Positions 24,865-32,548 of a DNA stretch of 64,000 nt are shown here, one piece after another. The notes below the pieces were generated by a model. The model had not been told where the DNA came from. It was given only the letters and a program-made list of their open reading frames with translations, and did no database searches. Source of the stretch: Aldehydirespirator sp965116665 (GTDB lineage Bacteria > Actinomycetota > Acidimicrobiia > Acidimicrobiales > Aldehydirespiratoraceae); NCBI GenBank assembly GCA_965116665.1, contig OZ220709.1, positions 372,001 to 436,000 on the forward strand. Reading direction: 5' to 3'. Every line of letters starts with the position of its first letter. The stretch's first letter is position 1. The position numbers and the translations under genes were made by a program.

Positions 24865-26544
24865 TCAGCTCCCCGGGCTTTGCTCATGGTTCGCTCCCTC
24901 CCCGCTCGGCCCCCGGGGCGCCGAGTCAGGGCCGTCGGCGGCTCCGTCACGCCTCGGGTCGGCCACGCCGATCAGCCGGCCCCCTTCATTGACCACCAAC
25001 TGCACGCACCCCAGGTAGAACGAGTACGGATCCCGGCGGTCCACTTCGAAGCCGTGGCGCTGGAGGGCGTCGGTGACGTCTGTCGATACCCGGGAGGCCT
25101 CCACCGACGCGACGCCGTGCAGCGAGCAGTGGAGGCGGGGCGCGTCCACCGCGGCCAGCGGCGAGGAGTTCCTGAGCCGGACCATGACCTGGAGGACCGA
25201 CGGCGCGATCCGCTCGCTGCCCGGTGAGCCGATCGCCAGCCTCGGCGTGGCGCCCCTGAAGACGATCGTGGGGGCCACGCTGGCCCACGGCACCGCGTTG
25301 GGCCGCAGGTAGTACGGGTGCGATGCGTCCTCGTACTCGAAAGCGCTCATGTAGTTGTTGTAGAGGAACCCGAGTTGGGGCGACGCCGCGCACGAGCCGT
25401 AGACGTTCTCGATCGACTGGGTAAGGGCCACGGCATTGCCCCCGGAGTCCATCACCGAGAGGTGGGTGGTCTCGCCGCCGGTGTGGTGTGCAGCCATCTG
25501 CCCGGCCACCTCCCGGGCGTACCCTCGGTTCAGCATCCGCTTGTCGGTCACCTGGGAGTACAGGTTGGGATCGAAGGGGCGGTCCCTGCGGTCGATCAGG
25601 GCCTGCCGGATGGTCCTCGCCAGGCACACGGCACCATCGGGTGTGTCGATGTCCTGGAGCTCGCGGGGGAGGCTCTGGTGGATGTTCAGCATCTGCAGCA
25701 GGGTCCGGCCCGCGCCGGGCGGGGGCATCGTGAGAACGTCGTCGCGGCCGAACCGCCCCGACAGAGGCTCCCGTTCGACGGGATGGGGAATCTGCGCGAG
25801 GTCGTCGGCCCGGATGATGCCCCCGTTGGCCTCCATGTCCTCCTCGATCAGGCGGGCGGTCTCGCCGAGATAGAAGTCCTCGTAGCCGCGCTGGGCGAGC
25901 CGGCGCAGCGTCGCTGCCAGCGCGGGCTGCACGAACCTCGTCCCGGCCCGCCGCACCCGCCGACCGTCCTGAAGGAACAGCGGCCCGGCCGAGTGGTTCA
26001 TCAGGTGCTTGCGCTCCCGTCTGGTGAGGCGGTGTTGCAGCAGGCTGATCTCGTATCCCTCCTCGGCGAGCCCGATGGCCGGCTCGAGGACGGTCGTCCA
26101 GCCGAGGCGACCGAACCGCTCCAGCACGTGGGAGTAGGTGGCGGGGGAGCTGGGGACGGTGGTGGCCAGGTGCCCTCGCCTGCGATCGGAGGCGAGGTTG
26201 GCGAAGGTCTCGATCACGGCCCGGTGCGGGGCCCGCGACGATCCGTCCACCGCGACCGTGGTGCCCGAGGCGGCGTGATGGACGAGCATCATGGTCTGGC
26301 CGCCCAGCCCCGACGCCGAGGGCTCGCACACCCCCAGAGCCAGCGCGGCCGCGACTGCCGCGTCCACCGCGTTGCCGCCCTGCTCGAGCATCTGCACGCC
26401 CGCGGCCGTGGCCGCATAGTGGGCCGTGCTCACCATCCCCCTCCAGGATCCGGCGATGCGCTGGGGTTCATGTGTGCCGGTGCTCAACTCCAGCAGGTCG
26501 GTGTCGATTCCCGCCCGAGGCCGAGCGGATTGGCCGCCGTTCAT
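24865..26544 (-). CDS. ggt: Gamma-glutamyltransferase family protein
   Basis: A 559-residue Ntn-hydrolase. The large-subunit features AATAAGVQMLEQGGNAVDAAVA and GLGGQTMMLVHH are present. Self-cleavage is expected before the nucleophile Thr in ETTHLSVMD near residue 358, where the small subunit begins, and the later GSPGSERI oxyanion stretch is intact. No signal peptide is visible, so it may act in the cytosol, unlike the E. coli periplasmic enzyme. It lies 24 bp downstream of the ATP-grasp/M20 gene on the same strand, suggesting a joint role in making or breaking a gamma-glutamyl or other amide conjugate. Confidence 0.88.
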   Translation of the reverse strand: MNGGQSARPRAGIDTDLLELSTGTHEPQRIAGSWRGMVSTAHYAATAAGVQMLEQGGNAVDAAVAAALALGVCEPSASGLGGQTMMLVHHAASGTTVAVDGSSRAPHRAVIETFANLASDRRRGHLATTVPSSPATYSHVLERFGRLGWTTVLEPAIGLAEEGYEISLLQHRLTRRERKHLMNHSAGPLFLQDGRRVRRAGTRFVQPALAATLRRLAQRGYEDFYLGETARLIEEDMEANGGIIRADDLAQIPHPVEREPLSGRFGRDDVLTMPPPGAGRTLLQMLNIHQSLPRELQDIDTPDGAVCLARTIRQALIDRRDRPFDPNLYSQVTDKRMLNRGYAREVAGQMAAHHTGGETTHLSVMDSGGNAVALTQSIENVYGSCAASPQLGFLYNNYMSAFEYEDASHPYYLRPNAVPWASVAPTIVFRGATPRLAIGSPGSERIAPSVLQVMVRLRNSSPLAAVDAPRLHCSLHGVASVEASRVSTDVTDALQRHGFEVDRRDPYSFYLGCVQLVVNEGGRLIGVADPRRDGAADGPDSAPRGPSGEGANHEQSPGS

Positions 26545-26568
26545 GAGGAAAAGCGCGGAGTCATGCGG

Positions 26569-28719
26569 TCAGCGCTCGAGCCGGCCGATCAGGTACTCCG
26601 TCAGCAACAGGGTCCGTTGCACGAGGCTGATCCGCTGGACGGCCTCGTCGGGTGTCCCCCGGTCCCTGGTCACCGGGGCCATCCCGCACACCACCGCGGT
26701 GTCGGAGGGCACCAGTCCAGCAACCGACGGCCAGGCCGACGACTCCCGCTCCAGCGGGATCTCCCACCGGACCGCGGCGGCCTCGAGGGCCTCTACCAGC
26801 GCTCCGTTGTTGGGGCGGTCCGGCATGGGTGGCCGATCGTCGAGCCGGTGGAGGCGCCACCTGGGTCCGCTGCGGCCCAGCGCGGCTCGCATCGCCGCCT
26901 CGGCCTCGTCCGCCTGCTCGACCTCCAGGTACGACATCATCAGCGACGCCTCCACCCGGTGGGGCACGAACATCGCATGGCGCTCGGTCCTCAGGTCGAG
27001 GGCGGCTACCGAGATGCGCTTCCTGGGGGAGCTCAGCGCTCCGATGGCCTGCAGCTTCTCGCACGTCCAGCCGACGACGGTGCGGCGGCGGCCGATCTGG
27101 GCCGGGCTGAGCCGGTCGCCCTCCACGGTCAGCTCGTAGCGGCGGCTTCCCCGTCGCTGGGTGAGGATGCCGTTGCCGACGGTTCCGGGCCGGCACACGA
27201 GAACGTGGTCGGCGCGGTCTGCGGCCTGCTGGATCAGGTGCTGGCTCTGCACTGCGTCACGGCCCTCGTCGGCGTACAGCATCACGCCCAGCGGCAGCCT
27301 CCGCAGGCTGCGGATGCTGCGCAGCGCTCGCAGCGAGTACTCCAGCATCACCAGCGGGCCCCGGGACCGCCCGACCCCCTCGCCGTAGAGCCATTCAGGA
27401 TCTCGCCGGAACCCCTGCCGCACCCAGTCGGTCACCACCGGCACGTCGATGTGGGCCAGAAGCAGGACGCCGCCGTCGAGCCCCCGGACCGTCTCCCACG
27501 TGTGGGCCTCGGGTTCATCGGTGAGCTCGGGAACGGACCGCATCCCCAGGTCGGTGAAGATGCGGTCGGCCCGTTGCGCGGCCCGGGAGAGGCCCAGCGG
27601 ATCGTCGGTCCGGCTGGAGACCTGCACCCACCGTTGCAACGAGCGCTCCATGGCGTCGCGGCGCTGGGTGATGTACTGGAAGGCCCGCTCGGACCGGTCC
27701 GCGGCCCGGGCGTCGACCGGCGGGGGCTGGGGGGTGCCGAAGTAGCGGGCGCTGGCCACCTCGACCAGCCGGTTCACGAAGGCCGCGAAGTCCAGGCCCA
27801 CATCGGCCGCGCCCACCAGGTAGGACCCGTGCTCTCCCAGGCTGGGGAGGCTGTTGGCCTCCAGCACGTAGAGGTTGTCGTCGGCGTCCATGCGCATGTC
27901 GACGCGGGCGCAGTCGTAGAGGCCCAGCGCGGTGAAGGTGCGCACCGCGATCTCCTGAGCCTGCGCGGTCAGCTCCCCGGAGATCGGCGCCGGGCACACG
28001 GGCTGGATCTGGCGGCCGCTGCGGCCGGTTTTGTCCTCGTAGGTGTAGATCTGCGGGCCGTCGCCGAAGCTCAGCAGCACCGGGGGGAAGGCCTCCGGAG
28101 GGCCGTTGCCCAGCAGCCCGACGTTGATCTCGCGGCCCTCGATGTACTGCTCGGCCAGGACGGGCTGGCCGAACCGGTCGAAGATGACCCTCGCGGACTC
28201 GCGCAACTCGTCGGTGTCGTGCACCACGGCCAGGCCGAACGACACGGCCTCGTTCTTGGGCTTGACCACCATCGGGTAGGGCAGACCGTCGGGGATCGGT
28301 GTCTCCGGCGTGTCCAGCACCGCGAACTCCGGCGTGGGGATGCCGTTCTGGCGCAGGATCATCTTGGTGACGACCTTGTCCAGGGCCAGCGAGTGTCCCA
28401 ACGGGCCGGAGGCGACATAAGGGATCCCGATCATCTCGAGAATGCTCGGCACGTGGGTGTAGCGGGCCTGGCCCTGCAGGCCGTAGGAGACGTTGAAGAC
28501 CATTCCGGGACGTTCGCCCTTTACCACTCGGGGCATGAACGACTCCAGCTTGGAGATCAGCTCCTTGTCGGCCTCGAACGCCGTCACCCGGTGGCCGCCC
28601 CGACGCAGAGCCTCGGTGAGCCGCTTGATGGTGGCCAGACCGATCCTCTCCTGGTTCGGCATGCCGAAGAGGTTGATGACGTTCCGGCTGTCCCGGTTGT
28701 AGACGACGGCGACCCGCAT
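26569..28719 (-). CDS. ATP-grasp ligase (Ddl-like) fused to an M20-type peptidase-like domain
   Basis: A 716-residue fusion. Residues ~1-335 form a D-Ala-D-Ala-ligase-like ATP-grasp unit: LALDKVVTKMILRQNGIPTP, YPMVVKPKNEAVSFG, VLAEQYIEGREINVGLLG, and the metal-binding CARVDMRMD and VLEANSLPSL. After a linker, residues ~400-640 resemble an M20 peptidase: LLLAHIDVP gives the HxD metal pair and LYADEG resembles the DEE motif, but the bridging Asp of the GRG--D motif is replaced (EGVGRSRG), so activity is doubtful. The start is fixed by a TACCGT box 8 nt ahead. I do not know a characterised protein of this layout; it could join and trim an amide-linked amino acid. Confidence 0.75.
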   Translation of the reverse strand: MRVAVVYNRDSRNVINLFGMPNQERIGLATIKRLTEALRRGGHRVTAFEADKELISKLESFMPRVVKGERPGMVFNVSYGLQGQARYTHVPSILEMIGIPYVASGPLGHSLALDKVVTKMILRQNGIPTPEFAVLDTPETPIPDGLPYPMVVKPKNEAVSFGLAVVHDTDELRESARVIFDRFGQPVLAEQYIEGREINVGLLGNGPPEAFPPVLLSFGDGPQIYTYEDKTGRSGRQIQPVCPAPISGELTAQAQEIAVRTFTALGLYDCARVDMRMDADDNLYVLEANSLPSLGEHGSYLVGAADVGLDFAAFVNRLVEVASARYFGTPQPPPVDARAADRSERAFQYITQRRDAMERSLQRWVQVSSRTDDPLGLSRAAQRADRIFTDLGMRSVPELTDEPEAHTWETVRGLDGGVLLLAHIDVPVVTDWVRQGFRRDPEWLYGEGVGRSRGPLVMLEYSLRALRSIRSLRRLPLGVMLYADEGRDAVQSQHLIQQAADRADHVLVCRPGTVGNGILTQRRGSRRYELTVEGDRLSPAQIGRRRTVVGWTCEKLQAIGALSSPRKRISVAALDLRTERHAMFVPHRVEASLMMSYLEVEQADEAEAAMRAALGRSGPRWRLHRLDDRPPMPDRPNNGALVEALEAAAVRWEIPLERESSAWPSVAGLVPSDTAVVCGMAPVTRDRGTPDEAVQRISLVQRTLLLTEYLIGRLER

Positions 28720-28727
28720 AGACCTAG

Positions 28728-28733
28728 ACGGTA
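28728..28733 (-). promoter_or_regulatory. -10 box of a leaderless promoter for the ATP-grasp/M20-ggt operon
   Basis: TACCGT on the minus strand, 8 nt before the ATG at 28719. It faces the divergent promoter of the Mo hydroxylase cluster about 70 bp away. Confidence 0.45.
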
Positions 28734-28800
28734 CCGCGCCCTCAAGGAATGGCAGGCGGCAGGCTGGGGCTCCGCTGGCAGATTCGACGCTGCGGAGCGC

Positions 28801-28806
28801 TAGCGT
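28801..28806 (+). promoter_or_regulatory. -10 box of a leaderless promoter for the molybdenum hydroxylase cluster
   Basis: TAGCGT, then 8 nt and the GTG at 28815. It supports this GTG as the start of the FAD protein. Confidence 0.45.
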
Positions 28807-28814
28807 TTCATGCC

Positions 28815-29549
28815 GTGCCGCTTGTGACCGCATACCACCGACCCGCGTCCCTGGGCGAGGCGCTCCACCTGCTGAGTTCCTCTGGACGGGTGGCCCTCGC
28901 CGGCGGGACGACACTCAATTCGGACCGTGAGCCCTCCGGCCTGGAGGCTGTCGACCTGCAGTCGCTCGGGCTGGAGGAGGTCGCCGCGGCCGGCGACGGG
29001 CGGGTGCGCCTCGGGGCCACCGCCACCCTCGACGCGGTCCGCCGCTGCGAGCTGCTGCCCGATTCATTGAGGGAGCGGGCCCGGGCCGAGCAGCCGTCCA
29101 CTCTGCGGACGCTGGCCACGGTCGGCGGTCTCGTGGCCAAGGCCTCGGCTGAGAGCATGCTGCTGGCCGCCATGCTGGCCCACGAGGCCCGGGTCGAGCT
29201 GGCGGGTCCCGCCGATGCCGGCTCTGCGGAGCGCGGTCTCGGCGAACTGCTGGCCGCCGGGCTGGCACCGGGTTCGCTGATCACCGCGGTGACCGTCGAT
29301 CCGTCCGGGAGCACCGCGGTGTCCAGTACGGGCCGCACCCCTGCCGATGTCCCCATCGTCGGCGCCTACGGGAGGCGCACCGACGGCTTCGTGGCGATGG
29401 CCCTCACCGGGGTGGCCGACCATCCGGTGCTGGTGGATGTGCACGACCCGACCTCAGGCCTGGACCCGGCCGGGGACTTCAGGGGCAGCCGCGAGTACCG
29501 CTTGCACCTGGCCGCCACGCTCACGGCCCGGGTCATCCAGGAGCTGTAA
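28815..29549 (+). CDS. FAD-binding subunit of a xanthine dehydrogenase-family Mo hydroxylase (CoxM/XdhB type, diverged)
   Basis: A 244-residue FAD_binding_5/CO_deh_flav_C-type protein. The start TAYHRPASLGEALHLLSSSG followed by ALAGGTTLNSD is the first flavin-binding loop, and LRTLATVGGLVAKAS corresponds to the second loop (usually T-GGN---A-P-AD). The Asn and the following acidic residues of that loop are missing, and the protein is shorter than the usual 280-300 residues, so FAD binding may be altered. It precedes the fused ferredoxin/Mo subunit and should be its electron acceptor domain. Its 3' end is part of a 38-bp tandem duplication. Confidence 0.75.
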   Translation: MPLVTAYHRPASLGEALHLLSSSGRVALAGGTTLNSDREPSGLEAVDLQSLGLEEVAAAGDGRVRLGATATLDAVRRCELLPDSLRERARAEQPSTLRTLATVGGLVAKASAESMLLAAMLAHEARVELAGPADAGSAERGLGELLAAGLAPGSLITAVTVDPSGSTAVSSTGRTPADVPIVGAYGRRTDGFVAMALTGVADHPVLVDVHDPTSGLDPAGDFRGSREYRLHLAATLTARVIQEL

Positions 29550-29599
29550 CCATGACCACAACGGCCCGGGTCATCCAGGAGCTGTACCCATGACCATCG
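29524..29599 (+). repeat. 38-bp tandem duplication spanning a stop and a start codon
   Basis: Copies 29524-29561 and 29562-29599 are identical except for the base after GCTGTA (A or C) and the last two bases. The unit contains the last nine codons and stop of the FAD gene and an ATGACC start. In the second copy the stop TAA is changed to TAC. Confidence 0.9.
29552..29593 (+). CDS. 13-codon open frame created by the duplication, coupled to the Mo subunit
   Basis: ATG 29552 opens a reading frame for MTTTARVIQELYP that ends TGA at 29591-29593, overlapping the ATG of the large subunit (ATGA). It is a by-product of the 38-bp duplication, but its layout is that of a translationally coupled leader: ribosomes that stop on the FAD gene or this mini-frame could restart on the Mo subunit. 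Whether the peptide has any role is unknown. Confidence 0.4.
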   Translation: MTTTARVIQELYP

Positions 29600-32523
29600 A
29601 CGTCACCTTCGAACTCAACGGCGCTCCGGTCACCCTGGCCATCGAGCCCCATCACACGCTGAGGGAGGCCCTGCGTCGGCTGGGCATGTTCTCGGTCCAC
29701 TACGGCTCCGACAGCGGCGAGACCGGCGCGGCCGCGGTGCTCTACGACGGGCGGCTGGCCTCCGCCGACGTGATCCTGGCCGCATCCGCCGACGGCCACC
29801 GGGTCACCACCGTCGAGTCGCTCAACGTCTCGCCGGACCTGCATCCCGTGCAGACCGCCTTCGTGGCCGTGGGCGCCTTCCAGTCGGGCTACTCCGCGGG
29901 CGCCATGATCCTCGGCACCCTGGCCCTGCTGGAGGAGAACCCCGACCCGTCCGACGACGAGATCAGGGACATGCTCTCGGGCATCCTCGACCGCGAGACC
30001 GCGTACGTGAAGCCGGTGGAGGCCGTCAAACGGGCGGCGGCGGTGCTGCGGGGCGAGGAGACCGAGCCGTTCTCGCCGCTGGTGCTCGAACCGCTCACCG
30101 ACGGCTACCGCCCGCCCGCCGATCCCCCCACCGGCAGCCCGGCTCCCGAAGCGCCCCACGCGGTGCCCCGGCTGGTGCCGTCGCGGGAGGTGCCCGACAT
30201 GGCCGTGGTCGGCAAGCCCGAGGTCAAGGTGGACGCGGTGCGGCTGGCCAAGGGCAACCCGGCCTTCACCGACGACATAGAGCCCCGGGGGATGCTGTAC
30301 GCCAAAGTTCTGCGCAGCCCCCACGCCCACGCCCGGATCCTGAGCATCGACGACTCTGCGGCCCGGGCAGTCGACGGGGTCCACGCGGTGGTGCACTACG
30401 GCAACACGCCCCGGGTGAAGTACGCCTCCGGCGGGCAGAGCTGGCCCAACCCGCACCCCTACGACCAGGTGAGCTTCGACGACCGCGTCCGCCATGTGGG
30501 CGACCGGGTGGCCGCGGTGGCCGCCGAGACCATCGAGGCCGCCGAGGAGGCCGTGCGCCTCATAGAGGTCACCTACGAGGTCCTGCCCGCGGTGTTCGAC
30601 GAGCGCTTCGCCATGGACGCCGACGCCCCCAAGGTGCACGACGAGGACGACACCACCCACATCTGCGATCCTCAGCGCAACCTGGTGCACCACATGGCGG
30701 CCCAGCGCGGCGACGTCGACGCACAACTGGCGGCCGCAGCCCACGTCTTCGAGCAGACCTTCAGGGTGCACCAAGTCCAGCAGTGTCCCATCGAGCCCCA
30801 CATCTCCATGGCGTGGCTCGACTCCGACGAGCGCATGGTGGTGCGCACCGCCACCCAGGTGCCCTTCCACACCCGCCGGATGCTGGCCCCCCTCATCGAC
30901 ATGGAGATCAAGGACATCCGGGTGATCAAGCCCCGCATCGGCGGCGGCTTCGGGGCCAAGCAGGAGATGCTGATCGAGGACATCGTCGCCCACCTGGCCA
31001 TCGCCACCCGCCGACCGGTTCGCCTCGAGCTGGACAGGGCCGAGGAGTTCTACGCCAGCCGGACCCGCCATCCCCAGACCATCACGTTCCGGAGCGCGGT
31101 CGACGACGACGGCAAGCTGCTGGCCCAGGAAATGCGCCTCATCGGCAACACCGGTCCCTACGGCACGCACGGCTTCACCGTTCAGATCGTGTCGGGCCTG
31201 CGGGGCCTCACCTCCTACAACGCCTCGTCCAAGCGCTTCGACTGCCATGTCGTCTACACCAACATCCCCGTGCCGGGCGCCTACCGCGGCTACGGCGCTC
31301 CCCAGGCCGAGTTCGCCCTCGAGGCCCACATGGAGGACATCGCCCGCACTCTCGACCTCGATCCCATCGAGTTCAAGCGACGCAACTGGATCAAGGTGGG
31401 CGACGAGATGGACATCGCCCCCCATCTGGGCGAGCGTGCCGTGGCCGAGGAGGAACTCGACGAGTACCCGAAGGTCATGTCTTCGGGGATCGAGGAGTGC
31501 GTGGCCCAGGGAATGCGCGAGATGGACTGGGACCGCCGCGACGACGCCGCCTGGAAGGCGCCCGCCGACCGCCCCAACATCCGGCGGGGCCTGGGCTTCG
31601 CCTTCTGCATGCACGGCACGGCCATCCCGTTCCTGGACATGGGCGGCTGCTCGATCAAGCTCAACGACGACGGCTCGTTCAACATGCTCATCGGGGCCAC
31701 CGACCTCGGCACCGGCGCCGACACTGTGATCGGCCAGATCGCAGCCGAGGTCCTCGGTGTGCCCCTCGACGACATCAAGGTGTACTCCAGCGACACCGAC
31801 ATGACCCCGTTCGACACCGGGGCCTACGCATCGTCCACCACCTACATCTCGGGGACGGCCGCGCTGCGGGCCGCGGAGGCGGTCCGGGAGCGGCTCAAGG
31901 CGCGGGCCGCGATGCTGCTGGAGGTGGACGAGCCCTGCACCATCGAGCTGCGCGACCGCAGGGCCTACGCCGCCGACGGCCGCTCGGTCACGCTCGAGGA
32001 GATCGCGCTCGACTCGCTGCACTGGCAGGAGCAGGAGCAGATCATGGGCACCGCTTCGCACGTCTCGCCCGACTGCCCGCCCCCGTTCGCGGCCCAATTC
32101 GCCGAGGTGGAGGTGGACATCGACACCGGCCAGGTGACGGTGACCAAGCTGGTGATGGCGGTGGACTGCGGGGTGGCCATCAACCCGGTCACCGCCAGCG
32201 GCCAGGTCGAGGGCGGCATGATCCAGGCCCTCGGCTACGCCCACTGCGAGGAGATGGTGCTCGACGACGACGGGCGCATGGTCAACCCGTCCTTCGGCCC
32301 GTACAAGATCTACCGGGCCGACGAGATGCCCGACACCGTCGTGTACCTGGTCCAGACCATGGAGGACAGCGGCCCGTTCGGGGCCAAGGCCGTGGCCGAG
32401 ATCCCCAAGGACGGGGTGGCTCCGGCGGTGCGCAACGCCATCCTCGACGCCACCGGCGCGGCCATCAACGATCTGCCCTTCACGCCGGAGCGGGTATGGG
32501 CAGCCTTGCAAGCCCAAAGGTAG
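29590..32523 (+). CDS. Fused ferredoxin-like / molybdopterin-binding subunit of a xanthine dehydrogenase-family enzyme, Fe-S cysteines lost
   Basis: A 977-residue protein. Residues ~1-150 align with the [2Fe-2S] subunit of Mo hydroxylases, yet all eight cluster cysteines are replaced: S40, T45, A48, D60, S99, S102, D134 and E136 (QSGYSAGAMI for QCGFCTPGMI, LDRETAY for LCRCTGY); the first ~220 residues hold no Cys. Residues ~220-977 form an intact Mo subunit with RIGGGFGAKQE, AYRGYGAPQAEFALE, a molybdopterin-contacting ATDLGTGADT, and the catalytic Glu in GAKAVAEIP. This fused order is that of selenium-dependent xanthine dehydrogenases, and XdhC and YqeB follow. Electron flow to FAD must work differently, or the enzyme is non-redox. 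Substrate unknown, probably an N-heterocycle. Confidence 0.8.
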   Translation: MTIDVTFELNGAPVTLAIEPHHTLREALRRLGMFSVHYGSDSGETGAAAVLYDGRLASADVILAASADGHRVTTVESLNVSPDLHPVQTAFVAVGAFQSGYSAGAMILGTLALLEENPDPSDDEIRDMLSGILDRETAYVKPVEAVKRAAAVLRGEETEPFSPLVLEPLTDGYRPPADPPTGSPAPEAPHAVPRLVPSREVPDMAVVGKPEVKVDAVRLAKGNPAFTDDIEPRGMLYAKVLRSPHAHARILSIDDSAARAVDGVHAVVHYGNTPRVKYASGGQSWPNPHPYDQVSFDDRVRHVGDRVAAVAAETIEAAEEAVRLIEVTYEVLPAVFDERFAMDADAPKVHDEDDTTHICDPQRNLVHHMAAQRGDVDAQLAAAAHVFEQTFRVHQVQQCPIEPHISMAWLDSDERMVVRTATQVPFHTRRMLAPLIDMEIKDIRVIKPRIGGGFGAKQEMLIEDIVAHLAIATRRPVRLELDRAEEFYASRTRHPQTITFRSAVDDDGKLLAQEMRLIGNTGPYGTHGFTVQIVSGLRGLTSYNASSKRFDCHVVYTNIPVPGAYRGYGAPQAEFALEAHMEDIARTLDLDPIEFKRRNWIKVGDEMDIAPHLGERAVAEEELDEYPKVMSSGIEECVAQGMREMDWDRRDDAAWKAPADRPNIRRGLGFAFCMHGTAIPFLDMGGCSIKLNDDGSFNMLIGATDLGTGADTVIGQIAAEVLGVPLDDIKVYSSDTDMTPFDTGAYASSTTYISGTAALRAAEAVRERLKARAAMLLEVDEPCTIELRDRRAYAADGRSVTLEEIALDSLHWQEQEQIMGTASHVSPDCPPPFAAQFAEVEVDIDTGQVTVTKLVMAVDCGVAINPVTASGQVEGGMIQALGYAHCEEMVLDDDGRMVNPSFGPYKIYRADEMPDTVVYLVQTMEDSGPFGAKAVAEIPKDGVAPAVRNAILDATGAAINDLPFTPERVWAALQAQR

Positions 32524-32548
32524 GGGCGCCCAGCCCCGGGGCGAACGG

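Noticed and set aside
25318..28803. Very long open frame on the plus strand opposite the gamma-glutamyltransferase and ATP-grasp genes
   Set aside because: Its translation is rich in His, Gly, Arg and Gln without family motifs, as expected from the complement of GC-rich codons. The minus strand carries two clear enzymes.
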